Source of the DNA: Robertmurraya sp047302285
GTDB lineage: Bacteria > Bacillota > Bacilli > Bacillales > Cytobacillaceae
Direction: 5' to 3'
Assembly (NCBI RefSeq): GCF_047302285.1
Contig: NZ_CP154845.1
Span: forward strand, 2,046,001-2,110,000
Length of the DNA: 64,000 nt
This document shows positions 41,179 through 49,610 of the stretch, piece after piece. The number at the start of each line of letters is the position of its first letter. Positions within the stretch are counted from its first letter, which is position 1. Below the pieces are notes generated by a model. It saw only the letters and a program-made list of their open reading frames with translations. It did no database searches and was not told the DNA's origin. Made by a program: the position numbers and the translations under genes.

Positions 41179-41636
41179 TTGGTGTAACCTCCTAGAAAAT
41201 TGTTATGTTTAGCTTGCCTCTACATGGTAGCATGCGTTTTTTGTCATATTTAAGGAAGATTTTTCCAAATAAACAATATATAATAAATGGTCGAGTATTC
41301 TAAATAAATTTAAATCAGTAAATATCTATGCTTTTATTAAAAAAATGTTTGTAAGTATAACTAGTTAAAAATGGATTAATTTCCATGAATTACATCGAAT
41401 ATGGGGTTGACAGCTTGTAAAACGAGGAGTGTTTATTACATCTATAACGAAGATGTAACTAAATTTAATGAAAAATGGCAAGAAGGGTAAGTTACATTTA
41501 TTTACTAATATACTATCCATTTACCGTTTTTATTAAATGCTCTTTTCCAATTAAAACGATGTTTACCAGCTATATTTTAGTTCTCATCAATTAAAACTAA
41601 GGGAGTAGTTAGTACATTATAAAGGAGGAGTTTTGA
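41179..41636. other. 458-nt divergent CAP intergenic region
   Basis: This space between the two CAP genes must contain both promoters. A TTGACA at about 41406 lacks a convincing -10. A short inverted repeat TTACATC/GATGTAA lies at about 41435-41457, and a 27-codon frame (about 41406-41490) without a ribosome binding site is not accepted as a gene. Confidence 0.45.
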
Positions 41637-42614
41637 TTGATAAGGAAAACATCGAGTGTTGTACTGACTTCTGCTTTACTTTTCAGCCTTGCAGCATGTG
41701 GAATAGGGAATGATCATGTTGCCTATGACCCATCCAATGACGGTAGAGCGGGGACGATTCCAGTTCGTAATGACGTAAACAATAATCGCGGTTTTTTTGA
41801 ACGAAATTTGGAGGATGGTAATAACTTTTTCGACAATGTCGTAAATGACAACCAATTTCAAGGTAGAAATAGAACCAATCGTGGCAATGACAATGTTGAC
41901 ATTTCAGCATCCAATACGAACATTAATAGTGACAAATATCCACATACAAGAGCAGTGTTGATTCAAGATGCAAAGTACTCGTTCACATCAGCCAATGGAA
42001 CTGACATTGCTTCGATCCAAAAGCAACTTGAGGAACAATTAAAAGCAAGATTTGGCCAATTAACACCGCAATTACGTCAACAAGCGAAGCAACAAGCACA
42101 ACAGCAAGTTCAAAAGCAGCCAGCGCAACAACAGCCGACGCAGCAACAACCGGCGCAGCAACAGCCAGCACAACAGCAACAACAACCTGCTGAACAGCCA
42201 AAAAAACAGGAGCAAACTCAAGCACAAACAGGAAATATTAGTGAATTTGCACAACAAGTCATCGATTTGACGAATCAAGAACGGTCAAAGGGTGGTTTGG
42301 CAGCATTAAAGGCTGATACTCAATTAAGTGGTGTTGCCTTGAAAAAGTCTCAAGATATGCAAGCCAATAATTATTTCTCTCACACCAGTCCTACGTATGG
42401 TTCCCCATTCGATATGATGAGGGATTTTGGGGTAACTTATAAGTCAGCTGGTGAAAACATTGCTCAAGGACAAAGAACGCCTCAAGAAGTTGTTCAAGCT
42501 TGGATGAATAGTGAAGGTCACCGAAAGAATATTATGAACGGCGATTTCACCCATATTGGTGTAGGCTATGAACAAAACGGTAACCATTGGACACAAATGT
42601 TTGTTGGAAGATAA
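41637..42614 (+). CDS. CAP-domain lipoprotein with Gln/Pro repeat linker
   Basis: A 325-residue lipoprotein: lipobox LAAC (Cys21), an Asn-rich segment (NDVNNNRGFFERN), a region of about 50 residues rich in Gln with QQPAQQQPTQQQPAQ-type repeats, and a C-terminal CAP domain (about 200-325) with FSHTSPTYGSPFDMMRDFGV, AGENIAQGQRTPQEVVQAWM, HRKNIM and WTQMF. TTG start six nt after AAAGGAGGAG. The Asn-rich segment resembles the lipoprotein at 25487. It is the membrane-anchored sister of the secreted CAP protein on the other strand. Confidence 0.88.
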   Translation: MIRKTSSVVLTSALLFSLAACGIGNDHVAYDPSNDGRAGTIPVRNDVNNNRGFFERNLEDGNNFFDNVVNDNQFQGRNRTNRGNDNVDISASNTNINSDKYPHTRAVLIQDAKYSFTSANGTDIASIQKQLEEQLKARFGQLTPQLRQQAKQQAQQQVQKQPAQQQPTQQQPAQQQPAQQQQQPAEQPKKQEQTQAQTGNISEFAQQVIDLTNQERSKGGLAALKADTQLSGVALKKSQDMQANNYFSHTSPTYGSPFDMMRDFGVTYKSAGENIAQGQRTPQEVVQAWMNSEGHRKNIMNGDFTHIGVGYEQNGNHWTQMFVGR

Positions 42615-42624
42615 TAATGATTTT

Positions 42625-42659
42625 GGGAGTCTTATTGTCAACAATAAGGCTCCCTTTTA
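42625..42659 (+). terminator. CAP lipoprotein terminator
   Basis: GGGAG-CTTATTGT pairs with ACAATAAG-CTCCC, one mismatch, followed by TTTT. Confidence 0.85.
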
Positions 42660-42690
42660 TGCATATTTAAATACGTAAGTTAAATTAAGC

Positions 42691-42721
42691 AAAAAAATCC
42701 GTTCCTTAATGAATGGAACGG
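42691..42721 (-). terminator. sspH terminator
   Basis: On the minus strand CCGTTCC pairs with GGAACGG, loop of eight, followed by ATTTTTTT. Confidence 0.88.
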
Positions 42722-42841
42722 AGACAAGAGACGGTATTCGAGAAGGAAACCAACCTATATGTAGTGGTGACTGAGATGAAAAAATCAATATGTTGATTCG
42801 ATTTTATCATACCATTTCTAGATAAGTAAACCAATTCTTTT

Positions 42842-43021
42842 TTATACTTCCTTTAACTCAGATATTTCAACGGTTGTACGCTCTTCTAATGGCCCTCTTA
42901 AATGAACAGTGGCAGTTTGGCCATCTTCATTTAGTTTATCAATCCAGACAGAAGCACCGTTATACTCCACTTCAATATCTGCAGAAGAAGATAGTATCTG
43001 TTTAATTCGTTTTGTATCCAT
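42842..43021 (-). CDS. sspH: H-type small acid-soluble spore protein
   Basis: A 59-residue SspH, a minor spore-specific protein made in the forespore under sigma-G. The whole sequence fits the family: MDTKRIKQILSSSADIEVEY, WIDKLNEDGQTATVHLRGP and EISELKEV. GAGGAGGGATAAG gives the ATG at 43021, five codons after the longest frame. Its presence is direct evidence that the organism makes endospores. Confidence 0.95.
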   Translation of the reverse strand: MDTKRIKQILSSSADIEVEYNGASVWIDKLNEDGQTATVHLRGPLEERTTVEISELKEV

Positions 43022-43099
43022 CTTATCCCTCCTCAAATTTAGTTATCGTTAGTTTGTGGGGAGATAGGGTTTTTTATGCTCTAAACAGACCTGAATTAA

Positions 43100-43429
43100 T
43101 TATGACGTCAGAAATACAGCATAAGGAATGATGATGAAAACTAGAGATATGGTTAAAAAGGTGGAAAAGGATTTTTTCGTTAATTTTTTTCCTACCCGTT
43201 TTATCGGTAGTCCATTTTTATAAATGATGTAAATAATCCCTAGCATTCCTAAAGCTTGTACACTAAATAGAAACTTATGAAATAAAGACGTTTCCATTAA
43301 TTCTTGCGGGCTTGAATTTGAAATGACCTGAATGAATCGATCGTTTATGGTTCCGAACAGACCATAAAATAGAATGAGTAGAATAAGGATGATGAAAAAT
43401 TCACGATAAAAGATTTTTATTTTAGACAT
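43100..43429 (-). CDS. small membrane protein, unknown
   Basis: A 109-residue protein with three hydrophobic segments (FFIILILLILFYGLFG, FLFSVQALGMLGIIYIIY, FSTFLTISLVFIIIPYAVFL) and basic loops (KRVGKKLTKKS). No family recognised. It stands upstream of sspH on the same strand with 78 nt between, so it could be read into it. Confidence 0.6.
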   Translation of the reverse strand: MSKIKIFYREFFIILILLILFYGLFGTINDRFIQVISNSSPQELMETSLFHKFLFSVQALGMLGIIYIIYKNGLPIKRVGKKLTKKSFSTFLTISLVFIIIPYAVFLTS

Positions 43430-43531
43430 GTATGGACCTCTCCTAGAAGTTGATAAATCATATACATGCTATCACTTCTTGATGTTGGATACAATCCATC
43501 ATTAAATTTTCGAGTGCGATTGAATGTTTTT

Positions 43532-43562
43532 GATTAATTTTGAAAGAAAATGATTGATTTTG
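43532..43562 (+). promoter_or_regulatory. probable FruR operator direct repeats
   Basis: GATTAATTTTG (43532-43542) and GATTGATTTTG (43552-43562) are near-identical and 20 bp apart, two helical turns. The second overlaps the -35 region of the fru promoter. DeoR-type repressors such as FruR commonly bind such repeats. Confidence 0.6.
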
Positions 43563-43582
43563 GTAGGTTATTGGGGTAAGAT
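43554..43582 (+). promoter_or_regulatory. fru operon promoter
   Basis: TTGATT (43554-43559), 17-nt spacer, TAAGAT (43577-43582), about 40 nt before fruR. Confidence 0.7.
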
Positions 43583-43595
43583 AAAAACATAAAGA

Positions 43596-43609
43596 TGTAA
43601 ACGCTTCAC
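43596..43609 (+). promoter_or_regulatory. cre-like site (CcpA)
   Basis: TGTAAACGCTTCAC matches the cre consensus TGWAARCGYTWNCW at 13 of 14 positions. It lies just after the -10 and near the start of transcription, where CcpA would act as a roadblock. Confidence 0.65.
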
Positions 43610-43623
43610 AAGGAGGTGCTGAC

Positions 43624-44373
43624 TTGTTAGAAACTGAGAGACATGACAAAATTTTAAAGCTTTTGAAAGAGAAAAATACAGTAAAAATTCATGAGCTGGT
43701 TGAGCTTACGAATTCTTCAGAATCAACGATACGTCGTGACTTAACATATTTAGAAGATAAAAAGTTTTTAAAAAGGGTACATGGTGGAGCAGCTAGACTT
43801 CAAGGGAAATTACAAGAACCAACAATGATTGAAAAATCATCCAAAAACCACCAAGCAAAGCAAAAAATCGCTCAATATGCTGTTGGACTAATAGAAAAGG
43901 GTGATTCCATTTATTTAGATGCAGGTTCAACGATTCTTGAAATGATTCCTCATCTTCCCGAAAGTATCGTCGTCGTGACCAATGGAACGACACATCTTCC
44001 ATTATTATTGGAAAAAAATATAAAAACATATTTAATTGGCGGGTTTGTTAAGCCTTCGACAAAAGCCATGATTGGTCGCGATGCCTTGGCAAGCCTTCAG
44101 CACTATCGATTTGATAAGTGTTTTATGGGAGTAAATGGGATTCATCCGCATTTTGGATTTACGACGCCCGATCAAGAGGAGGCGACCATAAAGGAATTAG
44201 CCATTTCATTATCAAGAGAAGCCTTCATCTTAGCAGATGATTCTAAATTTACAGAAGTGGCATTCGCAAAAATAGCAAATATTGATGCAGCAACGACCAT
44301 TACCAATGATTTAGATCAAGATGTCAAAAAGCAATATGCAGGGAAAACAGAAATAAAGGTTGTGACAGCATGA
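43624..44373 (+). CDS. fruR: DeoR-family fructose operon repressor
   Basis: A 249-residue repressor. N-terminal winged helix-turn-helix: HDKILKLLKEKNTVKIHELV followed by SSESTIRRDLTYLE (recognition helix). The C-terminal sugar-phosphate domain has the DeoR markers GDSIYLDAGSTILEM, VVTNG and MGVNGI. It responds in relatives to fructose-1-phosphate. The TTG start follows AAGGAGGTGCTGAC. Overlaps fruK by 4 nt. Confidence 0.9.
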   Translation: MLETERHDKILKLLKEKNTVKIHELVELTNSSESTIRRDLTYLEDKKFLKRVHGGAARLQGKLQEPTMIEKSSKNHQAKQKIAQYAVGLIEKGDSIYLDAGSTILEMIPHLPESIVVVTNGTTHLPLLLEKNIKTYLIGGFVKPSTKAMIGRDALASLQHYRFDKCFMGVNGIHPHFGFTTPDQEEATIKELAISLSREAFILADDSKFTEVAFAKIANIDAATTITNDLDQDVKKQYAGKTEIKVVTA

Positions 44374-45296
44374 TATACACAGTTACGTTAAATCCGTCTT
44401 TAGACTATATGGTCAAACTGGATGAGTTTCACCTTGGTGGCTTAAATCGTTCCATTGCGGAGTCAAAGTTTCCTGGGGGAAAAGGGATTAATGTATCACA
44501 GGTTTTAAAAAGAGTTGGCGTTGACAGTAAGGCATTTGGGTTTATAGGAGGCTTTACAGGAGTATATATTGAAGATTATTTAGAGAATTACGGAATTACT
44601 ACGGACTTTGTGAAGGTGCAAGAAGATACACGAATTAACGTCAAACTAAGTGCTCAAGATGAAACAGAAGTAAATGCTATGGGCCCAACGATTTTAGCAA
44701 GTGATTTTGAAGCATTAAAAAATAAAATAAAAAAACTGTCTGAGGAAGATATTCTGATTTTAGCTGGAAGTATCCCTAGCTCAATGCCAAGAAGTACTTA
44801 TGAGGAGTTAGCTAAAATTTGTTTAGAAACCAAGGTTAAATGTATTGTCGATGCAGAAGAAGAGTTGCTAAAGAGTATTATCACATACAAACCTTTTCTT
44901 ATTAAACCAAATCATCATGAACTAGGTGACTTTTTTAATGTAATAATTGAAAGTCCAGAGCAGGCGATTCCATTTGCACGGAAATTAGTAGACATGGGAG
45001 CACAAAATGTAATCGTGTCTTTAGCAGACAAAGGAGCTATTTTTGTAAACGAGAAGGTAACCTTTATTTCAAATACACCAAAAGGGAAGCTCCGGAGCTC
45101 TGTTGGTGCAGGCGATTCGATGGTTGCTGGTTTTATTGCAAAATATGAGCGCGGTGGAGATTATGAAGAATCTTTTCGCTTTAGTGTCGCATGTGGGAGT
45201 GCTACAGCCTTTTCATTAGGTTTATGTACGAAAGAGAAAGTAGAAGAAGTATTAACGCAAGTAAAGATAGAAGAAGTAAAGGGGGAACTATCATGA
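44370..45296 (+). CDS. fruK: 1-phosphofructokinase
   Basis: A 308-residue PfkB-family kinase that converts fructose-1-phosphate to fructose-1,6-bisphosphate. FPGGKGINVSQVLKRVG and the C-terminal anion hole SSVGAGDSMVAGF are clear; TLNPSLDYMV opens the protein as in FruK/LacC. ATG overlaps the fruR stop; its own stop overlaps the fruA start by 4 nt (ATGA). Confidence 0.95.
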   Translation: MIYTVTLNPSLDYMVKLDEFHLGGLNRSIAESKFPGGKGINVSQVLKRVGVDSKAFGFIGGFTGVYIEDYLENYGITTDFVKVQEDTRINVKLSAQDETEVNAMGPTILASDFEALKNKIKKLSEEDILILAGSIPSSMPRSTYEELAKICLETKVKCIVDAEEELLKSIITYKPFLIKPNHHELGDFFNVIIESPEQAIPFARKLVDMGAQNVIVSLADKGAIFVNEKVTFISNTPKGKLRSSVGAGDSMVAGFIAKYERGGDYEESFRFSVACGSATAFSLGLCTKEKVEEVLTQVKIEEVKGELS

Positions 45297-47161
45297 GGAT
45301 TACTGAATTATTAACGAAACAAACAATTAAGCTTGCACTCAATGGAGAAGAAAAAATAAATGCGATTGATGAGCTTGTTGAGGTCCTTGATAAAGCAAAT
45401 AAATTAGAAGACAGCGAAAGTTTTAAAAATGCGATTCTTGCTAGAGAAGAACAGAGTACAACAGGAATCGGGGAAGGTATTGCCATTCCGCATGCAAAGA
45501 CAAAAGCCGTTAGAGAACCTGCGATTGCATTTGGACGTTCTGTTACTGGAGTTAATTATCAATCATTAGATGGTGCACCTTCTCATTTATTCTTTATGAT
45601 TGCGGCAACGGAAGGAGCCAATAATACACATTTAGAAGCCCTTTCAAGACTTTCGACTATACTCATGAATAGTGAAGTGAGAGAGCAATTACTGAAAGCA
45701 AACACAGAAGATGAAATTATAGAAATTATTAATCGTTATGATGAAGAAAAAGAAGAAGAAGTGCAGTCTATGAGTGGGAAAAAAGATTTTATCGTGGCGG
45801 TTACAGCGTGTCCAACGGGAATTGCCCACACCTATATGGCGGCAGATTCATTAAAACAAAAAGCAGAAGAATTAGGGGTTGACATCAAGGTCGAAACAAA
45901 TGGTTCTGGTGGGGCTAAAAATATTTTGACTGAAGATGAAATTGAAAACGCTGTTGCGGTTATTGTGGCAGCAGATACAAATGTGGAGATGAACCGATTC
46001 AATGGAAAGCATGTAATTGAAGTGCCAGTTGCCGATGGAATTCGTAAATCTCAGCAGTTAATTGAAAGAGCGCTAAAGCAAGATGCACCTATTTATAGAG
46101 GTCAAGGTGGAGCAAAAAAAGAAACGAAACAAGAATCTAGAGGCATTGCCGCAACGATATATAAGCATTTAATGAGCGGTGTTTCGAACATGCTCCCATT
46201 TGTTGTCGGTGGGGGAATATTAATCGCCATTAGCTTTATGTTTGGAATTAATGCAGCCAATCCATCTGATCCATCTTATCATCCAATTGCTGAAGCGTTA
46301 AATACGATCGGTGGTGGGACAGCTTTTGGTTTAATGATACCGATTTTAGCAGGATTTATTGCCATGAGCATTGCTGACAGACCAGGATTTGCTGCTGGTA
46401 TGGTAGGCGGTATGCTTGCTGCTACTGGTGGGGCAGGTTTTCTCGGTGGTCTCGTTGCTGGTTTTCTCGCAGGTTATTTAGTTGTAGGTTTGAAAAAGCT
46501 ATTGTCAGGCATGCCAGCTTCACTTGAGGGAATTAAAACGATATTACTATATCCATTATTAGGGATTGCTTTAACTGGATTTATCATGCTCTATGTCGTA
46601 AATAAACCAGTTGGTGCTTTAAATACGGCCATTTCTGATTGGCTCTCTGGACTTGGAACAGGGAATGCAGTGCTATTAGGAATTATCCTTGGATTAATGA
46701 TGTCATTCGATATGGGTGGACCTGTTAACAAGGCTGCTTATGTATTTGGTACAGGACTTTTAGCAAATGGAGTTTATGAACCGATGGCAGCGATCATGGC
46801 AGCAGGTATGGTTCCTCCACTAGCAATCGCTCTGGCAACAACCTTTTTCAAAAATCGCTTTAATAAACAAGAACGTGATGCTGGGAAAGTTAACTATATT
46901 ATGGGGCTGTCCTTTATAACTGAAGGTGCTATCCCGTTTGCAGCAGCCGACCCAATTCGTGTTATTCCTTCATTGATGGCTGGTTCAGCAGTTGCAGGTG
47001 GTCTATCGATGCTTTTTGGAATCGGTCTTCAAGCACCACATGGTGGATTATTCGTAATTCCACTCGTTAGTGGAGGATGGTTCATGTATTTATTAGCCAT
47101 TGTTATTGGTGCGATTGTATCATCTGTTTTACTTGGTCTACTTAAAAAACCAGTGAAATAA
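45293..47161 (+). CDS. fruA: PTS fructose transporter subunit IIABC
   Basis: A 622-residue PTS permease with three domains. IIA (about 1-150) with the phosphorylated His in GIGEGIAIPHAKT; IIB (about 160-265) with the active Cys in VTACPTGIAHTYMAAD; IIC (about 290-622) with about ten membrane segments and VGGGILIAI. It takes up fructose as fructose-1-phosphate. The ATG 45293 overlaps the fruK stop; a longer reading frame begins inside fruK. Followed by a clear terminator. Confidence 0.96.
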   Translation: MRITELLTKQTIKLALNGEEKINAIDELVEVLDKANKLEDSESFKNAILAREEQSTTGIGEGIAIPHAKTKAVREPAIAFGRSVTGVNYQSLDGAPSHLFFMIAATEGANNTHLEALSRLSTILMNSEVREQLLKANTEDEIIEIINRYDEEKEEEVQSMSGKKDFIVAVTACPTGIAHTYMAADSLKQKAEELGVDIKVETNGSGGAKNILTEDEIENAVAVIVAADTNVEMNRFNGKHVIEVPVADGIRKSQQLIERALKQDAPIYRGQGGAKKETKQESRGIAATIYKHLMSGVSNMLPFVVGGGILIAISFMFGINAANPSDPSYHPIAEALNTIGGGTAFGLMIPILAGFIAMSIADRPGFAAGMVGGMLAATGGAGFLGGLVAGFLAGYLVVGLKKLLSGMPASLEGIKTILLYPLLGIALTGFIMLYVVNKPVGALNTAISDWLSGLGTGNAVLLGIILGLMMSFDMGGPVNKAAYVFGTGLLANGVYEPMAAIMAAGMVPPLAIALATTFFKNRFNKQERDAGKVNYIMGLSFITEGAIPFAAADPIRVIPSLMAGSAVAGGLSMLFGIGLQAPHGGLFVIPLVSGGWFMYLLAIVIGAIVSSVLLGLLKKPVK

Positions 47162-47170
47162 TAGAACATA

Positions 47171-47205
47171 AACGAACAAAGTCTAATGGGCTTTGTTCGT
47201 TTTTT
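47171..47205 (+). terminator. fru operon terminator
   Basis: Stem AACGAACAAAG with CTTTGTTCGTT, loop TCTAATGGG, then TTTTT. Confidence 0.9.
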
Positions 47206-47273
47206 AATTTAGGCTTTTTTCGCATACTTCATATTTAAGCAGCCATTATAGAATTAGTAAAGACTTAAATACG

Positions 47274-47807
47274 TTATCTGTACCAATTACGATTAAAGTC
47301 TAATTCTAATACTTGACCGAACTTATTGGCGAAGTCGATAAAATAGGCACCTTTTGCAGTCAAAATTCCTTTATCGAAGACATAGGGAGCATCGACATAA
47401 CCTTTTTCTGAAAAGACGCCTAAAAACTCTCGAGCCTGTTTGGAAATTCCTGTCGTATAAAATCGATCAAGTAAAATACCAGCTTTCGCTAATAAAAATG
47501 GTGCACTCGAAATCGCACCGATGACGGCATCTTGTTCATATACTTTCCGGATAAATTCAAAGAGCGCTTCTTTCTCCATTAAATGCTGAAAGTCGTCTAC
47601 ACCAGGTAATACAAGGCTTTGAATTTGGTCCAGATGGACGTTATCAATGGTCGCTTCCGGTAAACATGTTAATCCAGCCTCACCCTTTACTGGATCGTCA
47701 TTTAGACCGATGAATATTTTAGGATGATTGGCTTGTGTGAGAACAGAAAGGATTACAGATAGCTCGTATTCGCTAAATCTTGGATAAAGTAAGATGCCAG
47801 TTGTCAT
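47274..47807 (-). CDS. DJ-1/PfpI-family protein with Ser at the Cys site
   Basis: A 177-residue protein of the DJ-1/PfpI superfamily. TTGILLYPRFSEYELSV is the N-terminal strand region, and SLVLPGVDDF a second. The nucleophile elbow, normally A-x-C-x-A/G, reads IGAISSAPFLLA with Ser-Ser, so the catalytic Cys is missing. The ATG at 47807 follows AGGAGGTGAAGTG. A similar group (YoaZ, YraA, ThiJ-like) has chaperone or glyoxalase roles, but here activity is uncertain. Confidence 0.75.
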   Translation of the reverse strand: MTTGILLYPRFSEYELSVILSVLTQANHPKIFIGLNDDPVKGEAGLTCLPEATIDNVHLDQIQSLVLPGVDDFQHLMEKEALFEFIRKVYEQDAVIGAISSAPFLLAKAGILLDRFYTTGISKQAREFLGVFSEKGYVDAPYVFDKGILTAKGAYFIDFANKFGQVLELDFNRNWYR

Positions 47808-48002
47808 CACTTCACCTCCTAAGAAAAAGATCATCTTCATTCATACAATTTCTACATATTCTTTAAAATACCTTCAAAATTCATAAAATTACAAAAATAG
47901 ATCAATTATCATAATGTGACCGAATTGACTCTATATATTTTAAGAGGAAGAAATTGAAAAATGAGGATAAATTTTGATAAAGAAAGGAAGGGGAATATTA
48001 TT

Positions 48003-48797
48003 ATGGCAAATTATGAACATACTGCAAAGTTTGAGCATCGTTTTTGGCTTCAAGTACTAGGGGATCATTCCAGATTTATTCATGATTCACTTGGTCCAAA
48101 TGAAAGGGAGCTAATCGAACAAGCAAATGCTTTTATCTCCACTTTTGATGGATTATTAAATAGAGTAGACGGGGCGGATTTAATGAAGCTAAGTGAAGAG
48201 GCTGAGGTAGAGGCAAAGAAGCTTCGCCAATTCAAACTAGATATAATTGAGCGACATTTGACAGGAAAGATAACGATTCATTTAGGTCCTGCTTTTATTA
48301 GCCATATGGTGAATGAGTTAGAAGAATATTTGTTGGTATTAGGTTATCTAAAAAAAGGAGAGGTTCCTCCTGTATTTCATGAACTCCATCATCACTTGAT
48401 TTGGCTATTAGATGGGGCCGGTCATGCAGGAACGATTTCCGATAATATGGAAACCGTTGAGAAGAAAATAAAACAAAAAAGCGATGAATTTACAAAGGGT
48501 TTTGAAGCTTTTTATTTAAAAGCAGTTGAGTTGACGGGGTTTTTACGAACGAATTTATCAACTTTTCCTGCTCTCGAGAAATTCAACCATGATGTCCAGC
48601 TAGAAATGAATTTATTTATGGGATTTCTAAATGAAATTGAAGAACTAGAACTAAGCAAAGAGGCTTTAGGCACATTTGCACCGCTAATGGCAGACCATAT
48701 GATGCGAGAAGAATGCTACTACCTAACGAAGCTTGCTGAAGCAACGGACCTTGAAAAGCCTAATTGCGATCCAACTAAACCGAGATTAGAAGCGTAA
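48003..48797 (+). CDS. DUF2935 protein, helical metal-binding type
   Basis: A 264-residue protein with two repeats of the DUF2935 helical bundle. Each has the pattern FWLQVLGDHSRFI (about 13-25) then HHHLIWLLDGAGHA, and MADHMMREECYY near the end; the conserved Asp-His, His and Glu residues are placed as metal ligands of a ferritin-like bundle. The ATG at 48003 follows AAGGAAGGGG; 14 codons upstream another ATG is in frame without a site. Function unknown. Confidence 0.8.
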   Translation: MANYEHTAKFEHRFWLQVLGDHSRFIHDSLGPNERELIEQANAFISTFDGLLNRVDGADLMKLSEEAEVEAKKLRQFKLDIIERHLTGKITIHLGPAFISHMVNELEEYLLVLGYLKKGEVPPVFHELHHHLIWLLDGAGHAGTISDNMETVEKKIKQKSDEFTKGFEAFYLKAVELTGFLRTNLSTFPALEKFNHDVQLEMNLFMGFLNEIEELELSKEALGTFAPLMADHMMREECYYLTKLAEATDLEKPNCDPTKPRLEA

Positions 48798-48841
48798 CTT
48801 CCTGTAATCAATCCTGCATTTTATGACTCGAAATAAAAATT

Positions 48842-48880
48842 AAAAAAATGCGGTCCAGCGTTCCTGGATCGCATTTTTTT
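48842..48880. terminator. bidirectional terminator
   Basis: AAAAAAATGCG-TCCA pairs with TGGA-CGCATTTTTTT. It separates the DUF2935 gene from the converging PfpI gene. Confidence 0.88.
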
Positions 48881-48883
48881 AAT

Positions 48884-49435
48884 CTAACCTAGTTGTTTAA
48901 TAAACTCCCTCATAAACCCAGGTAAATCTGGCCATGCATGTCCTGAAACAAGATTCCCTTCAACATGTAGATGTTCCTCAATATATGTAGCACCTGTTGC
49001 CTCTACATCAGGTTTACAAGCAATATAAGCTGTAAGCTCACGGTCTTTTAAATATTCCTTAACGGTCGTTAATATTAGGCTCGCGTGACAAATTGCTGCA
49101 ATTGGTTTATTTGTTTCAAAAAAATGAGAAACGATCGCTGGGACATTATCATTTAGACGGATGTATTCAGGAGCTCTCCCTCCCGGAATAATCAACCCAT
49201 CATATTCCTCAGGCTTCACATCTTCAAATGTTAAATGAGATTCGATTAAATATCCTTTACTTTCCGTGTAAGTATCCCACCCAATAAAATCGTGCACGAC
49301 TGTTTGTAATTGCTTCTTTGATGGAGCGGCAATTTGTACATCATAACCTTCTTCAAGACATCGGAAATACGGGTAGTAAATTTCTAATGCTTCTACCGCA
49401 TCTCCCGCTAGAATTAGTACTTTTTTTGACATCAT
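48884..49435 (-). CDS. DJ-1/PfpI-family protein
   Basis: A 183-residue DJ-1/PfpI superfamily protein with an intact nucleophile, AAICHASLIL (Cys), and the Gly-rich IPGGRAPEYI. Members have deglycase, chaperone or protease-like activities, and the B. subtilis relatives are stress-related. Two in-frame ATGs at 49435 and 49432 follow GAGGAGGAATA; either could start. It is about 1.5 kb from a Cys-less relative on the same strand. Confidence 0.85.
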   Translation of the reverse strand: MMSKKVLILAGDAVEALEIYYPYFRCLEEGYDVQIAAPSKKQLQTVVHDFIGWDTYTESKGYLIESHLTFEDVKPEEYDGLIIPGGRAPEYIRLNDNVPAIVSHFFETNKPIAAICHASLILTTVKEYLKDRELTAYIACKPDVEATGATYIEEHLHVEGNLVSGHAWPDLPGFMREFIKQLG

Positions 49436-49610
49436 TTATTCCTCCTCTCCAAATATAAAGGGTTAGACCCTTCGATTATATATTCGCAGAAGAGGAGAGT
49501 AATTCCTTTTCGTTCACAAAAAATTCATTTCATTTTTACAATTTTGTATGAAGGATTGAATAGCAAGTCATATTAACATGGAGTGATATGTAATTCATGG
49601 GGAGGTTGCT

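Noticed and set aside
41406..41490. 27-codon frame with TTG start in the CAP intergenic region
   Set aside because: No ribosome binding site at the TTG; similarity to any protein not recognised. May be a gene remnant, but it cannot be supported.
41983..42225. Val/Ala-rich minus-strand frame
   Set aside because: Antisense of the Gln/Pro repeat codons; low-complexity artefact.
45191..45292. Extended N-terminus of FruA
   Set aside because: The extension lies inside fruK; the ATG at 45293 has a ribosome binding site and the ATGA overlap typical of the operon.
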